Origin: Longicatena sp.
GTDB taxonomy: Bacteria; Bacillota_I; Bacilli_A; Erysipelotrichales; Erysipelotrichaceae
Reading direction: 5' to 3'
DNA: 18,616 bases
Assembly (NCBI GenBank): GCA_020025055.1
Contig: JAHHST010000021.1
Location: forward strand, 1 to 18,616
The notes under the pieces were generated by a model. The model saw nothing but the letters and a program-made list of their open reading frames with translations, was not told the origin of the DNA and made no database searches. Each line of letters starts with the position of its first letter. Position 1 is the first letter of the stretch. Of the stretch, positions 1 through 7,247 are shown piece by piece. The position numbers and the translations under genes are program-made.

Positions 1-282
1 ATATTGTGTTAGATTATATAGTAATGAAAGAAATAATAAGACTATGATAATACAGATTGCGTAGAATGCTAGTAAAATAAGAATATTCCATAAGTGACGG
101 TGTCCATTTGTATAAGAGGTAAGTTTACGAATCCAAGGTTCTGCTAAAATAGAGATTATACTTCCAATTAGAAAAGGAAGAAGATAATGAATCAAATAAC
201 GGAAACAAATATAAAAAATACTAATGATCATTGTATAATATAAGAACAGAATAATAAAATGTTTTTTTTGTTCGAAGTTCAT
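1..282 (-). CDS. AI-2E/YtvI-type permease, N-terminal part (runs off window)
   Basis: The minus strand is open from an ATG at 282 to base 1, giving 94 codons with no stop, so the gene continues outside the window. A good ribosome site (AGGTGG) lies a few bases upstream of the ATG. The product begins MNFEQKKHF and has a hydrophobic segment at about residues 9-28. A second follows at about 31-47, with the loop YLLPFLIGSIISILAEPWIR, and a third at about 67-90. This matches the start of AI-2E transporter family permeases. The complete family member at 17432-18592 has the same order, with LLTPFIVGFAIAFLLNKP at the matching place. The layout also fits the YtvI sporulation permease. Family assignment is from the N-terminus only; substrate and exact subgroup are unknown. 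It is divergent from the YitT gene, sharing a 101-base intergenic region. Confidence 0.7.
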   Translation of the reverse strand, partial: MNFEQKKHFIILFLYYTMIISIFYICFRYLIHYLLPFLIGSIISILAEPWIRKLTSYTNGHRHLWNILILLAFYAICIIIVLLFLSLLYNLTQY

Positions 283-348
283 ATAACCACCTATATTTCC
301 AATATATGATTTTAAAGATAAAAAATTTCTTTTTTCATAAAAAAGATA

Positions 349-357
349 TGGTATAAT
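349..357 (+). promoter_or_regulatory. extended -10 promoter for the YitT gene
   Basis: TGGTATAAT is a perfect -10 hexamer with the TGn extension, 26 bases before the start codon at 384. No good -35 is visible 17 bases upstream, where the sequence is a T-rich run; extended -10 promoters tolerate this. Confidence 0.6.
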
Positions 358-383
358 TCTATAGATAATAGTGAGGTTAATAT

Positions 384-1256
384 ATGATAACAAAAGAAAA
401 ACAGAGTTATAAATTTTTAATGGTAATTATTGGAGGATTTATATTTGCTGCAGGTGTCAACTTGTTTATAGTTCCTTTGGGTTTATATAGTGGAGGAGTT
501 GTTGGTATTGCGCAGATTATTCGTAGTATTTTGATTCAATTTATGAATATAAACATTCCAAATAATTTTGATATTGCTGGGGTAATTAACTTTTTAATAA
601 ATATACCTTTATTGATTCTTGCATTTAGTGTAATATCTCATTTGTTTTTTTATAAAACTTTATGTTGTGTTATTGCACAAACAATTGCTTTTAGTTTTAT
701 TCCCATTCCTAGTACACCAATTATTGAGGATATATTAGCAAGTTGTTTGATTGGTGGAGTAATATGCGGATATGGAATTGGACTTGCGTTAAGAAATGGC
801 GGAAGTGGCGGTGGATTGGATATATTAGGTGTCTATTTTACCAAAAAAATAAATGATTTTAGTGTAGGAAAATTATCTATTATTGTAAATGTATTTGTGT
901 ATTTAGGTTGTGCAATTTTATTTGATATATCAACTGCAATTTATTCAATATTATATATGGCTTGTTTTTCATTAATTTTGGATCGTACACATTATCAAAA
1001 TATCAATATCACATCAATAATTTTCACAAAAAATGAAGAAGTTCAAAAGGAAATTATGACACAGACTGGTCGAGGTGTTACGTATTGGGATGGGGCAGGA
1101 GCTTATACAAATGAAAAGACAAGAGTCTTAGTAACGGTTATTAATAAATATGAAATAAATCAACTTCAATCAATTGTATCGTCTATGGATCCTAATGCAT
1201 TTTTAATTTTTAGTGAAGGACCTGAAGTTGTTGGAGGATTTGAAAAAAGATTATAG
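384..1256 (+). CDS. YitT family membrane protein (DUF161 + DUF2179)
   Basis: This is a 290-residue integral membrane protein of the YitT family, whose function is not established. The N-terminal two thirds hold the family's hydrophobic segments, at about residues 12-32, 65-85, 90-105, 115-140 and 160-195. The first is followed by the characteristic FIVPLGLYSGGVVGIAQI stretch, and a Gly-rich RNGGSGGGLDILG loop occurs near residue 140. The last 75 residues form a soluble DUF2179 domain, with GRGVTYWDGAGAYT and the closing SEGPEVVGGF motif. Length is typical of the family. The start is supported by GAGG seven bases upstream and the promoter at 349-357. It appears monocistronic, since the next gene has its own promoter. 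Family recognition is firm; any transport role is unknown. Confidence 0.9.
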   Translation: MITKEKQSYKFLMVIIGGFIFAAGVNLFIVPLGLYSGGVVGIAQIIRSILIQFMNINIPNNFDIAGVINFLINIPLLILAFSVISHLFFYKTLCCVIAQTIAFSFIPIPSTPIIEDILASCLIGGVICGYGIGLALRNGGSGGGLDILGVYFTKKINDFSVGKLSIIVNVFVYLGCAILFDISTAIYSILYMACFSLILDRTHYQNINITSIIFTKNEEVQKEIMTQTGRGVTYWDGAGAYTNEKTRVLVTVINKYEINQLQSIVSSMDPNAFLIFSEGPEVVGGFEKRL

Positions 1257-1268
1257 GAAGGATATGAC

Positions 1269-1297
1269 TTTTCATTAAGCATATCTTATATTATAAT
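1269..1297 (+). promoter_or_regulatory. promoter for the trhP1-trhP2 pair
   Basis: A TTTTCA -35 (1269-1274) and a perfect TATAAT -10 (1292-1297) are separated by 17 bases, and the -10 ends 27 bases before the start at 1325. The -35 lies in the loop of an imperfect inverted repeat (AGGATATG at 1259-1266, CATATCTT at 1280-1287). Confidence 0.6.
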
Positions 1298-1324
1298 GAT
1301 GCATAGTAAGAGAGGATGAAGTAT

Positions 1325-2224
1325 ATGTTGGATATCATAGTTACTCCATTTGCGTTTGAAGATTTAAAAAAAGTAAAAGAAGCGAAAGCTACGAGTGTTG
1401 TAATCGGTACACCGTTTTTTTCAGTTCGCGCAGTTCATGAATTTCCACAATCAGAACTTAAAAATATAAAAGAGGAATGTAGTCGTTTAGGATTACAGAT
1501 GTATGTTTTAGTAAATCGTTTTTTTGTAGAAGAAGAATTACCAAAATTAAGAGAGTTTTTAGCATTTTTAAAAGAATTGGATGTAGATGGCATTTATTAT
1601 GGTGATGAAGGTGTTTTATATGAAGCACAATGTTTAGGAATAAAAGATAAATTAATATATAATCCAGATACATTGATTACCAATCGGATGGATGCCCAAT
1701 ATTATTTGGATGAAGGTATTAAAATGGTTACAATTTCAAAGGATATTACATTAGACGAAATGGTATCCATTGCAAAACATATTGATAAGAAATGTGAAGT
1801 TATTATTCATGGAAGATTGAATATGATGCATAGTAAACGTAATTTATTAAGTAGTTATATGTCATTTGTAAAGAAAAATGAAAATGTACGTAATAATTAT
1901 GATTTGTATTTAATGGAAGAAAATCGTGATGAACATATGCCGATTGTAGAAGATGAAACAGGAACACATGTATATACTGGTTTTACATTGGCAAGTTTTG
2001 AAGAAATTCAAATCTTAAAAGAGGCAGGAATCCAACATTTTAGGATTGATGGAATTTTTCATGATATAGATTATGTAATTGAGGCAACGAAATTATATCG
2101 TGATATTTTAGATGGTAAAAAGGAAGCAGAAGAAGTATTTGAAACATATTCGAAAAAATATGAAGAAGACCATGTAACACATGGATTTTATTATACAAAA
2201 ACTTCTAAGGTTAAAGAAGGTTAG
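1325..2224 (+). CDS. trhP1: U32 family protein, TrhP1/YrrN type (tRNA hydroxylation)
   Basis: This is a 299-residue U32-family protein resembling Bacillus YrrN in length and in its arrangement ahead of a YrrO-type partner. In B. subtilis the YrrN/YrrO pair (TrhP1/TrhP2) is reported to hydroxylate wobble uridine 34 of certain tRNAs, in a prephenate-dependent route. The old label "peptidase U32" is probably misleading. The core block IIHGRLNMMHSKRN at about residues 160-173 aligns with the U32 signature of the partner. It lacks the cysteines seen there, as expected for the YrrN type. I chose ATG 1325 because AGAGG (1311-1315) is nine bases upstream. The in-frame ATG at 1316 abuts that site directly and is unlikely to be used. 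The stop is four bases before the next start, implying translational coupling. Confidence 0.8.
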   Translation: MLDIIVTPFAFEDLKKVKEAKATSVVIGTPFFSVRAVHEFPQSELKNIKEECSRLGLQMYVLVNRFFVEEELPKLREFLAFLKELDVDGIYYGDEGVLYEAQCLGIKDKLIYNPDTLITNRMDAQYYLDEGIKMVTISKDITLDEMVSIAKHIDKKCEVIIHGRLNMMHSKRNLLSSYMSFVKKNENVRNNYDLYLMEENRDEHMPIVEDETGTHVYTGFTLASFEEIQILKEAGIQHFRIDGIFHDIDYVIEATKLYRDILDGKKEAEEVFETYSKKYEEDHVTHGFYYTKTSKVKEG

Positions 2225-2228
2225 TAAG

Positions 2229-3458
2229 ATGGAAAAGAAAATTGAATTATTAGCACCAGCAGGTGATCTTGAACGTTTAAAAATTGCTGTTTTATATGGT
2301 GCAGATGCAGTATATTTAGGAGGAAAGCAATTTTCTTTACGTTCTCGTGCAAGTAATTTTACAATTGAGGATATTGCAGAAGGTGTAAAGTTTGCGAATG
2401 CACATGGTGCACATGTTCATGTAACTGTGAATATGTTGCCTCATGAAGAAGATTTGGATGGATTAAAAGAATATCTAATGGAGTTAGAACGTATTGGTGT
2501 TACAGCAATCATTGCGGCATCTCCAACGATTATGATGTGTGCAAAAAAATATGCACCAAAACTAGAAGTACATGTTTCAACACAACATTCTTCAACCAAT
2601 GCAAGTGCTGCAAATTATTGGAAACAAAAAGGTATGGATCGTGTCGTTTTAGCACGAGAAGTAACACTTGAGGAAATCAAAGAAACTGCAAAGCATACCG
2701 ATGTTCCATTAGAAGTATTTATTCATGGAGGAATGTGCATTTCTTATTCTGGTCGATGTGTATTAAGTAATAATATGACAGGAAGAGATGCAAATCGTGG
2801 AGGTTGTGCACAAAGTTGCCGTTGGAAATATCGTTTATTTGAAAAAAATCGAGCAATTCATGATGAAAAAGATTTGTTTTCAATGTCAAGTAAAGATTTA
2901 ATGGCAGCACGTTATATTCCAGAATTGATTCATGCAGGAATCGCAAGTTTAAAAATTGAAGGAAGAATGAAGAGCTCATATTATATTGCAACATTAATTA
3001 AAACATATCGTTTATTGATTGATGAGGTATATGAAAAAGGAAATATTAGTGAAGAGCGTTTGCAGTGGTATTTCAATGAGTTTTCAAAAGCGGAAAATAG
3101 ACCGACGGCAATTGGTTTTTATGAAGGACAACCATTACCTTCTGCACAATTATATGGAGTAAATGGTGCTGGAGTAACGCAAGAATATATTGCTTATGTA
3201 TTAGATTATAGTGAAGAAACACAAGTTGCTACATTAGAAGTACGAAATAACTTTAAGCCACATATTGAGGCAGAAGTATTTGGTCCAACAATTACAACAA
3301 CAAAATTTATGTTTGGTGATTTATACGATAAAGATGGAAACAAGATGGATGTTGCGAAAACACCAATGCAAGTGATTTATGCAAAGGTTCCATGTCCGAT
3401 GGAAAAAGATGCAATGATTCGTAAAGTTATGATTAAAGATCGTAGGGATATATATTAA
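2229..3458 (+). CDS. trhP2: U32 family protein, TrhP2/YrrO type, Fe-S cysteines present
   Basis: This is a 409-residue U32-family protein, the expected size for YrrO/TrhP2, the partner in tRNA U34 hydroxylation. It opens with the family's KIELLAPAGDLERLKIAV and GADAVYLGG blocks. The U32 signature EVFIHGGMCISYSGRCVLS follows at about residues 162-180. Four cysteines, C170, C177, C193 and C197, have the spacing thought to bind a [4Fe-4S] cluster in E. coli TrhP/RlhA-type proteins. A second conserved block, LIHAGIASLKIEGRMKS, lies near residue 245, and the C-terminus is a small beta-rich domain. ATG 2229 is chosen because AAGAAGG (2214-2220) lies eight bases upstream. A start at 2181 would add 16 residues inside the previous gene with no ribosome site. 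Function is inferred from the family and the pairing. Confidence 0.85.
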   Translation: MEKKIELLAPAGDLERLKIAVLYGADAVYLGGKQFSLRSRASNFTIEDIAEGVKFANAHGAHVHVTVNMLPHEEDLDGLKEYLMELERIGVTAIIAASPTIMMCAKKYAPKLEVHVSTQHSSTNASAANYWKQKGMDRVVLAREVTLEEIKETAKHTDVPLEVFIHGGMCISYSGRCVLSNNMTGRDANRGGCAQSCRWKYRLFEKNRAIHDEKDLFSMSSKDLMAARYIPELIHAGIASLKIEGRMKSSYYIATLIKTYRLLIDEVYEKGNISEERLQWYFNEFSKAENRPTAIGFYEGQPLPSAQLYGVNGAGVTQEYIAYVLDYSEETQVATLEVRNNFKPHIEAEVFGPTITTTKFMFGDLYDKDGNKMDVAKTPMQVIYAKVPCPMEKDAMIRKVMIKDRRDIY

Positions 3459-3468
3459 TTTGAAAAAA

Positions 3469-3497
3469 TTTACATTTTAAAAGAAACATGTTAGAAT
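3469..3497 (+). promoter_or_regulatory. proS promoter
   Basis: The -35 is TTTACA (3469-3474), the spacer is 17 bases, and the -10 is TAGAAT (3492-3497) with a TGn extension at 3489-3491. It lies between trhP2 and proS, 34 bases before the start codon. The gap of 73 bases is too short for a T-box leader and none is visible. Confidence 0.75.
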
Positions 3498-3531
3498 ACA
3501 AGAACGAATGTCAAAATGAGGAGATGATGTT

Positions 3532-5223
3532 ATGAAATTGAGTAATAGTTATTTTTACACAATTCGTGAAAATGCAAAAGATGAAGATAGTATAAGTGGG
3601 AATTTACTTGTTCGCGCTGGAATGATTAAAAAAAGCTCTTCTGGTATATATATGATGATGCCTATGGGGAAAAGAGTACTTAAAAAAATTGAGGACATTG
3701 TACGTGAAGAAATGGATGCGACAGGTGCTCAAGAATTATTGATGCCAGTATTAATTCCTGAAGAAGTTTATGAGAAAAGTGGACGTCGTGAGGCTTTTGG
3801 TAAAAATATGTTTGCGATGAAAGATCGATATCAAAAACGTTATGTTATGGGACCAACTCATGAGGAATTATTTACAATCGCTGCTACGATGAAAGGAAGT
3901 TCTTATAAAGATTTTCCATATAATTTATATCAAATTCAAACAAAATTCCGTGATGAAACAAGACCTCGTTATGGATTAATCCGTGTACGTGAATTTATTA
4001 TGCAAGATGCATATTCATTTGATACAACAGAAGAAGGATTACATCAATCTTATATGACTACATTTAATGCATATAAGAGAATGATGGATCGTATGGGATT
4101 AACTTATAAAATTGTAAAAGCAGATACAGGAGCCATGGGTGGAAGCTTATCAGAAGAATTCCAAGCTATTACACCAATCGGAGAAGATATTATTGTTAGT
4201 TGTAAATCTTGTGATTTCTGTAGTAATTTAGAAATTACAGAAGTCGTTGATCATGCATGTGATAGTGATGAAGAAGAAAAATCTATTGAAATTGTAGAAA
4301 CACCAAATGCAAAAACAATTGAAGAAGTTGCTGCATTCTTCAATAAATCTGTGAATGATTTTGTAAAAACATTAATTTATAAAGTTGATGGAAAAACCTA
4401 TGCATTCTTATTAAAAGGTACTCGTGAGTTAAATGAAACAAAAGTATTAAAATTATTAAATGCAAATGAAATTGAATTAGCTGATTTTGATGAAGTTGAA
4501 AGAGTAACTCATGCAAAAGTAGGATTTGCCGGCCCTGTAGGAATTGATTGTCCAATCATTATGGATCGTGAAGTGAGCCATATGAAAAATTTTATCGCAG
4601 GTGCAAATAAAACAGATCATCATATGATCAATGTAAATTTAAAAGATTTCACAGTTGAACAAGTTGCAGATATTGCTCAAGTTCATGAAGGTGATGTATG
4701 TCCAGTATGTGGAAAAGAATTATCTTTTGAAAAGGGAATTGAAGTTGCGAATACGTTTAAATTAGGGACAAAATACGCAAAAATTTTCGGTTTAGAATAT
4801 CAAGATGAAAATAATAAATTACATCCTGCAACTATGGGATGCTATGGATTTGGATTAGGACGTGCCATGGCTGCTGTTGTGGAACAACATCATGATGATG
4901 CTGGTATTGTATGGCCAACAAGTATTGCTCCATACACAGTTGCAATTGTAATTGTTTCTATGAAAGATGAAGAACAAGTTCGTATTGCAAATGAATTATA
5001 TGAGGAATTAAAATCACTTGGAATTGATGTTGTTTTAGATGATCGAAAAGAGCGACCAGGTGTTAAGTTTAAGGATATGGAGTTAATCGGTATCCCTTAT
5101 CGTATCACTGTTGGTAGAGGTATTAAAGAAGGAAATGTAGAGTTTAGAGAACGTACAGCTTCAGAAAATGAAGAAGTTTCTATACATGATATAAAAGAAA
5201 AAATAGTAAAATTATTGAAATAA
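3532..5223 (+). CDS. proS: prolyl-tRNA synthetase, bacterial editing type
   Basis: This class II aminoacyl-tRNA synthetase charges tRNA-Pro in the cytosol. The 563 residues match the long bacterial ProS form. The N-terminal catalytic core has the motif 2 region FRDETRPRYGLIRVREFIMQ at about residues 142-161. An editing (INS) domain at about 230-390 contains KTLIYKVDGKTYAFLLKGTR and ELNETKV. Motif 3 contains GCYGFGLGR ending at R444. The anticodon-binding domain at about 470-563 contains VVLDDRKERPGVKF. Two CxxC pairs (SCKSCDFC near 225 and CPVCGKEL near 390) flank the editing insert. The start has GAGGAG about ten bases upstream. It has its own promoter and terminator, so it is probably transcribed alone or with read-through from trhP2. 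Nothing is broken. Confidence 0.97.
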   Translation: MKLSNSYFYTIRENAKDEDSISGNLLVRAGMIKKSSSGIYMMMPMGKRVLKKIEDIVREEMDATGAQELLMPVLIPEEVYEKSGRREAFGKNMFAMKDRYQKRYVMGPTHEELFTIAATMKGSSYKDFPYNLYQIQTKFRDETRPRYGLIRVREFIMQDAYSFDTTEEGLHQSYMTTFNAYKRMMDRMGLTYKIVKADTGAMGGSLSEEFQAITPIGEDIIVSCKSCDFCSNLEITEVVDHACDSDEEEKSIEIVETPNAKTIEEVAAFFNKSVNDFVKTLIYKVDGKTYAFLLKGTRELNETKVLKLLNANEIELADFDEVERVTHAKVGFAGPVGIDCPIIMDREVSHMKNFIAGANKTDHHMINVNLKDFTVEQVADIAQVHEGDVCPVCGKELSFEKGIEVANTFKLGTKYAKIFGLEYQDENNKLHPATMGCYGFGLGRAMAAVVEQHHDDAGIVWPTSIAPYTVAIVIVSMKDEEQVRIANELYEELKSLGIDVVLDDRKERPGVKFKDMELIGIPYRITVGRGIKEGNVEFRERTASENEEVSIHDIKEKIVKLLK

Positions 5224-5236
5224 ATTGAAAAAAATT

Positions 5237-5279
5237 GTGTAAATCCGTATGAAAATATAGACTTACACTTTTTTATTTT
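5237..5279 (+). terminator. rho-independent terminator after proS
   Basis: GTGTAAATC (5237-5245) pairs with GACTTACAC (5260-5268) with one A-C mismatch. The loop is 14 bases and a T-rich run (TTTTTTATTTT) follows. Confidence 0.7.
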
Positions 5280-5297
5280 GAAACTTTATTGTATAAT
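5269..5297 (+). promoter_or_regulatory. probable promoter for the HprK/PEPCK-like gene
   Basis: A perfect TATAAT -10 (5292-5297) lies 55 bases before the start at 5353. The only -35 candidate at 17 bases is the T-run that also ends the proS terminator (5269-5274), so the -35 call is weak. Confidence 0.45.
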
Positions 5298-5352
5298 ATC
5301 ATAGGATAAAGAGTAAACTTTATAAAATCAAATTAAACGAAAGGAGTATTTT

Positions 5353-7050
5353 ATGAAAGAAAGCTTATATTTAACAAAAGATTTAGCAATTGTAAATTTT
5401 AGCAAGGGCTATGTTACTACAGGAGAACAATTATTAAATACAAGTACATTCAGTAATTTTGTATTGAATTTTATCGAATATTTACAGGAAAATAACGAAG
5501 ATTTATATTATTATGCATTAAACAATAAAACAGCACGTGAGGCTGCTGTAGAAATTTTAAAATTATTCCGTATGATGAGAATTTTCAAAGTTGAGGAAAT
5601 TGAGTCAAGTTACTTAAATGATAAAGGTAGATTATTAGAGTTTGTTGAAGAAATGTATAATTTCTGGAAAAAACATCAACGTTTCTCTATTGTGAAAGCA
5701 GGAAGTACAACAGCACTAGAAGATTCAAGCTTTGTATTATCGGATTCAAATTTCAATAATATGATTTTAAAACTTTACCGTAATATCGAAGAAGCAATTA
5801 TGGGAAGAAAAAATAGAGTATATCGTCAAATGCAAGCAGGTACAAATGCAGCAGTTGCAACAATTGATGTAACTCCAAAATTATCTGAAAAATATGACGC
5901 TTTGAAAAATATTCCATTTATTTCTTCAATCATGTTACGTACACCGATGATTCTTCATCCAAAATCAAATAAACGTACAGGTATGTTTGAAGAAATTGAA
6001 GAAAATCCAATTCATCATTTTACTGGAAACGAAGATGAATGGCTATGTTTCCCATGTAAAATTGGATCTTTATTAGCATTTGTTTATTTTCATCGTGATT
6101 TTATTTCTTCTGCAGTTTCTTTAGGAAACTTATTTGAATTAGCAACTGCTGATGAATGTACAAAAAAACCAGATTTAATTTGCTTATTTGGAAATAAGTA
6201 TGAAAAAGAAGAAACTGTTTTCCATTATGATAGTGATGAAGACATTTGGATTGGATGTTTAACATATAATGAAAAAATTGAATATTTCGGTTATATGAAG
6301 AAAATTTGTTTAACATTGCATAATTTAAGAAAAATGCAACATGGTTGGTTACCAATCCATGGAGCCTTTGTTAATATTACGTTATTAAACGGAAAACGTA
6401 AAGGAATTATGTTGATGGGAGATTCAGGTGCCGGTAAATCAGAATCTATTGAAGCTTTAAAAATTGCTGGTAAAGATGTTATTAAAGACATTGAAGTTGT
6501 ATTTGATGACATGGGTACAATCCACCTTGAAGATGGAGTTCCATATGGACAAGGAACAGAGATTGGAGCATTCATTCGTTTAGATGACTTAGATCCAGGT
6601 ACACCATATCGTGATATGGACCGTTCTATCTTTATGAACCCAGAATCAAGTAATAATGCACGTGTTATTACTCCAGCTGCACCTTATGAAGTTGTTGCGA
6701 TGAATCATAAGATTGATTTATTCGCATATGCTAATAACTATGATAATAAGTTAGGACTACATCGTTTTGAAGATTTAGAAGATGCAAAAGCTACTTGTAA
6801 AGAAGGAAAACGTATGGCTAAAGGTACTACTCAAGAAGTTGGTATTTCAACAACTTATTTTGCAAATCCATTTGGTCCTATGCAAAAACAAGAAATTTGT
6901 GATCCATTAATTGATGAAATCTTTACAGCATTAAGAAATAATGGAGTGTTTGTTGGAGAAATTTATACACATTTGGGATTATCTAAAGAAAATCGTGAAG
7001 GTATTAATTTAGCTGCTAAAGAATTACTTGAATTTATTGAAAAAGATTAA
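5353..7050 (+). CDS. HPr kinase/PEP carboxykinase-like P-loop protein, role unknown
   Basis: This 565-residue protein has a clear nucleotide-binding C-terminal half and an N-terminal half I do not recognise. The Walker A loop GDSGAGKSE (356-364) is nearly identical to that of HPr kinase/phosphorylase (GDSGVGKSE). It is followed by a Walker B-like IEVVFDDMG (D385, D386). Further on, GQGTEIGAFIRLDDLDPGT and NNARVITPAAPYE (N435, R437) sit where PEP carboxykinases carry their EPEI-x-NAI-x-FG and ENTR-x-x-YP segments. HprK and PEPCK are known to share this kinase fold. There is no signal peptide or membrane segment. RBS AAAGGAG is seven bases from the ATG. Promoter and terminator on both sides make it monocistronic. 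It is neither a normal HprK (about 310 residues, C-terminal P-loop after a short domain) nor a canonical PEPCK (lacks GLSGTGKT). Substrate is unknown. Confidence 0.7.
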   Translation: MKESLYLTKDLAIVNFSKGYVTTGEQLLNTSTFSNFVLNFIEYLQENNEDLYYYALNNKTAREAAVEILKLFRMMRIFKVEEIESSYLNDKGRLLEFVEEMYNFWKKHQRFSIVKAGSTTALEDSSFVLSDSNFNNMILKLYRNIEEAIMGRKNRVYRQMQAGTNAAVATIDVTPKLSEKYDALKNIPFISSIMLRTPMILHPKSNKRTGMFEEIEENPIHHFTGNEDEWLCFPCKIGSLLAFVYFHRDFISSAVSLGNLFELATADECTKKPDLICLFGNKYEKEETVFHYDSDEDIWIGCLTYNEKIEYFGYMKKICLTLHNLRKMQHGWLPIHGAFVNITLLNGKRKGIMLMGDSGAGKSESIEALKIAGKDVIKDIEVVFDDMGTIHLEDGVPYGQGTEIGAFIRLDDLDPGTPYRDMDRSIFMNPESSNNARVITPAAPYEVVAMNHKIDLFAYANNYDNKLGLHRFEDLEDAKATCKEGKRMAKGTTQEVGISTTYFANPFGPMQKQEICDPLIDEIFTALRNNGVFVGEIYTHLGLSKENREGINLAAKELLEFIEKD

Positions 7051-7057
7051 GATTTAA

Positions 7058-7095
7058 AGAGGTATCATTCTATATTGGAATGATATCTTTTTTTT
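7058..7095 (+). terminator. rho-independent terminator
   Basis: GGTATCATTC (7061-7070) pairs with GAATGATATC (7078-7087) with one G-T wobble, extended by A/G against T pairs. The loop is seven bases and eight T's follow. It begins eight bases after the stop of the HprK/PEPCK-like gene. Confidence 0.88.
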
Positions 7096-7188
7096 GAAAT
7101 TAAATTATTGTAAATATTTATAATAAGTACATGTGTATACGAAATAAATACAAAATTATAATAATGTATATAATTTGTAGAAAAATGC

Positions 7189-7217
7189 TTTTATTGTGTA
7201 ATAAAATAGGGTACAAT
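7189..7217 (+). promoter_or_regulatory. probable promoter for the ilvA operon
   Basis: The -10 is TACAAT (7212-7217), with TTTTAT as a poor -35 17 bases upstream. The -10 lies 30 bases before the start at 7248. Further TATAAT-like hexamers at 7119-7124 and 7169-7174 could serve as alternative -10s. I found no riboswitch or T-box structure in this 197-base gap. Confidence 0.4.
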
Positions 7218-7247
7218 AATTATATATGATGGAAGGAAGATATAAAT

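Noticed and set aside
1259..1287. Inverted repeat AGGATATG...CATATCTT after the YitT gene as a terminator
   Set aside because: It has a weak stem with a G-T pair, a 13-base loop and no T-tract, and it overlaps the next promoter. I mention it only with that promoter.
2181..2228. Upstream ATG start for trhP2
   Set aside because: It has no ribosome site, lies inside trhP1, and adds residues before the conserved N-terminus. AAGAAGG clearly serves 2229.
3459..3531. T-box leader upstream of proS
   Set aside because: The gap is 73 bases, taken up by a promoter and RBS, with no room for a T-box structure.
6291..6575. Minus-strand open frame inside the HprK/PEPCK-like gene, and similar antisense frames elsewhere
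   Set aside because: They lie wholly opposite strongly conserved genes, have low-complexity translations and no ribosome sites, so they are reading-frame shadows.
7150..7178. Imperfect inverted repeat (ACAAAATTATA versus TATATAATTTGT) upstream of ilvA
   Set aside because: The arms differ by an inserted base and are purely AT-rich, as expected by chance in this composition.
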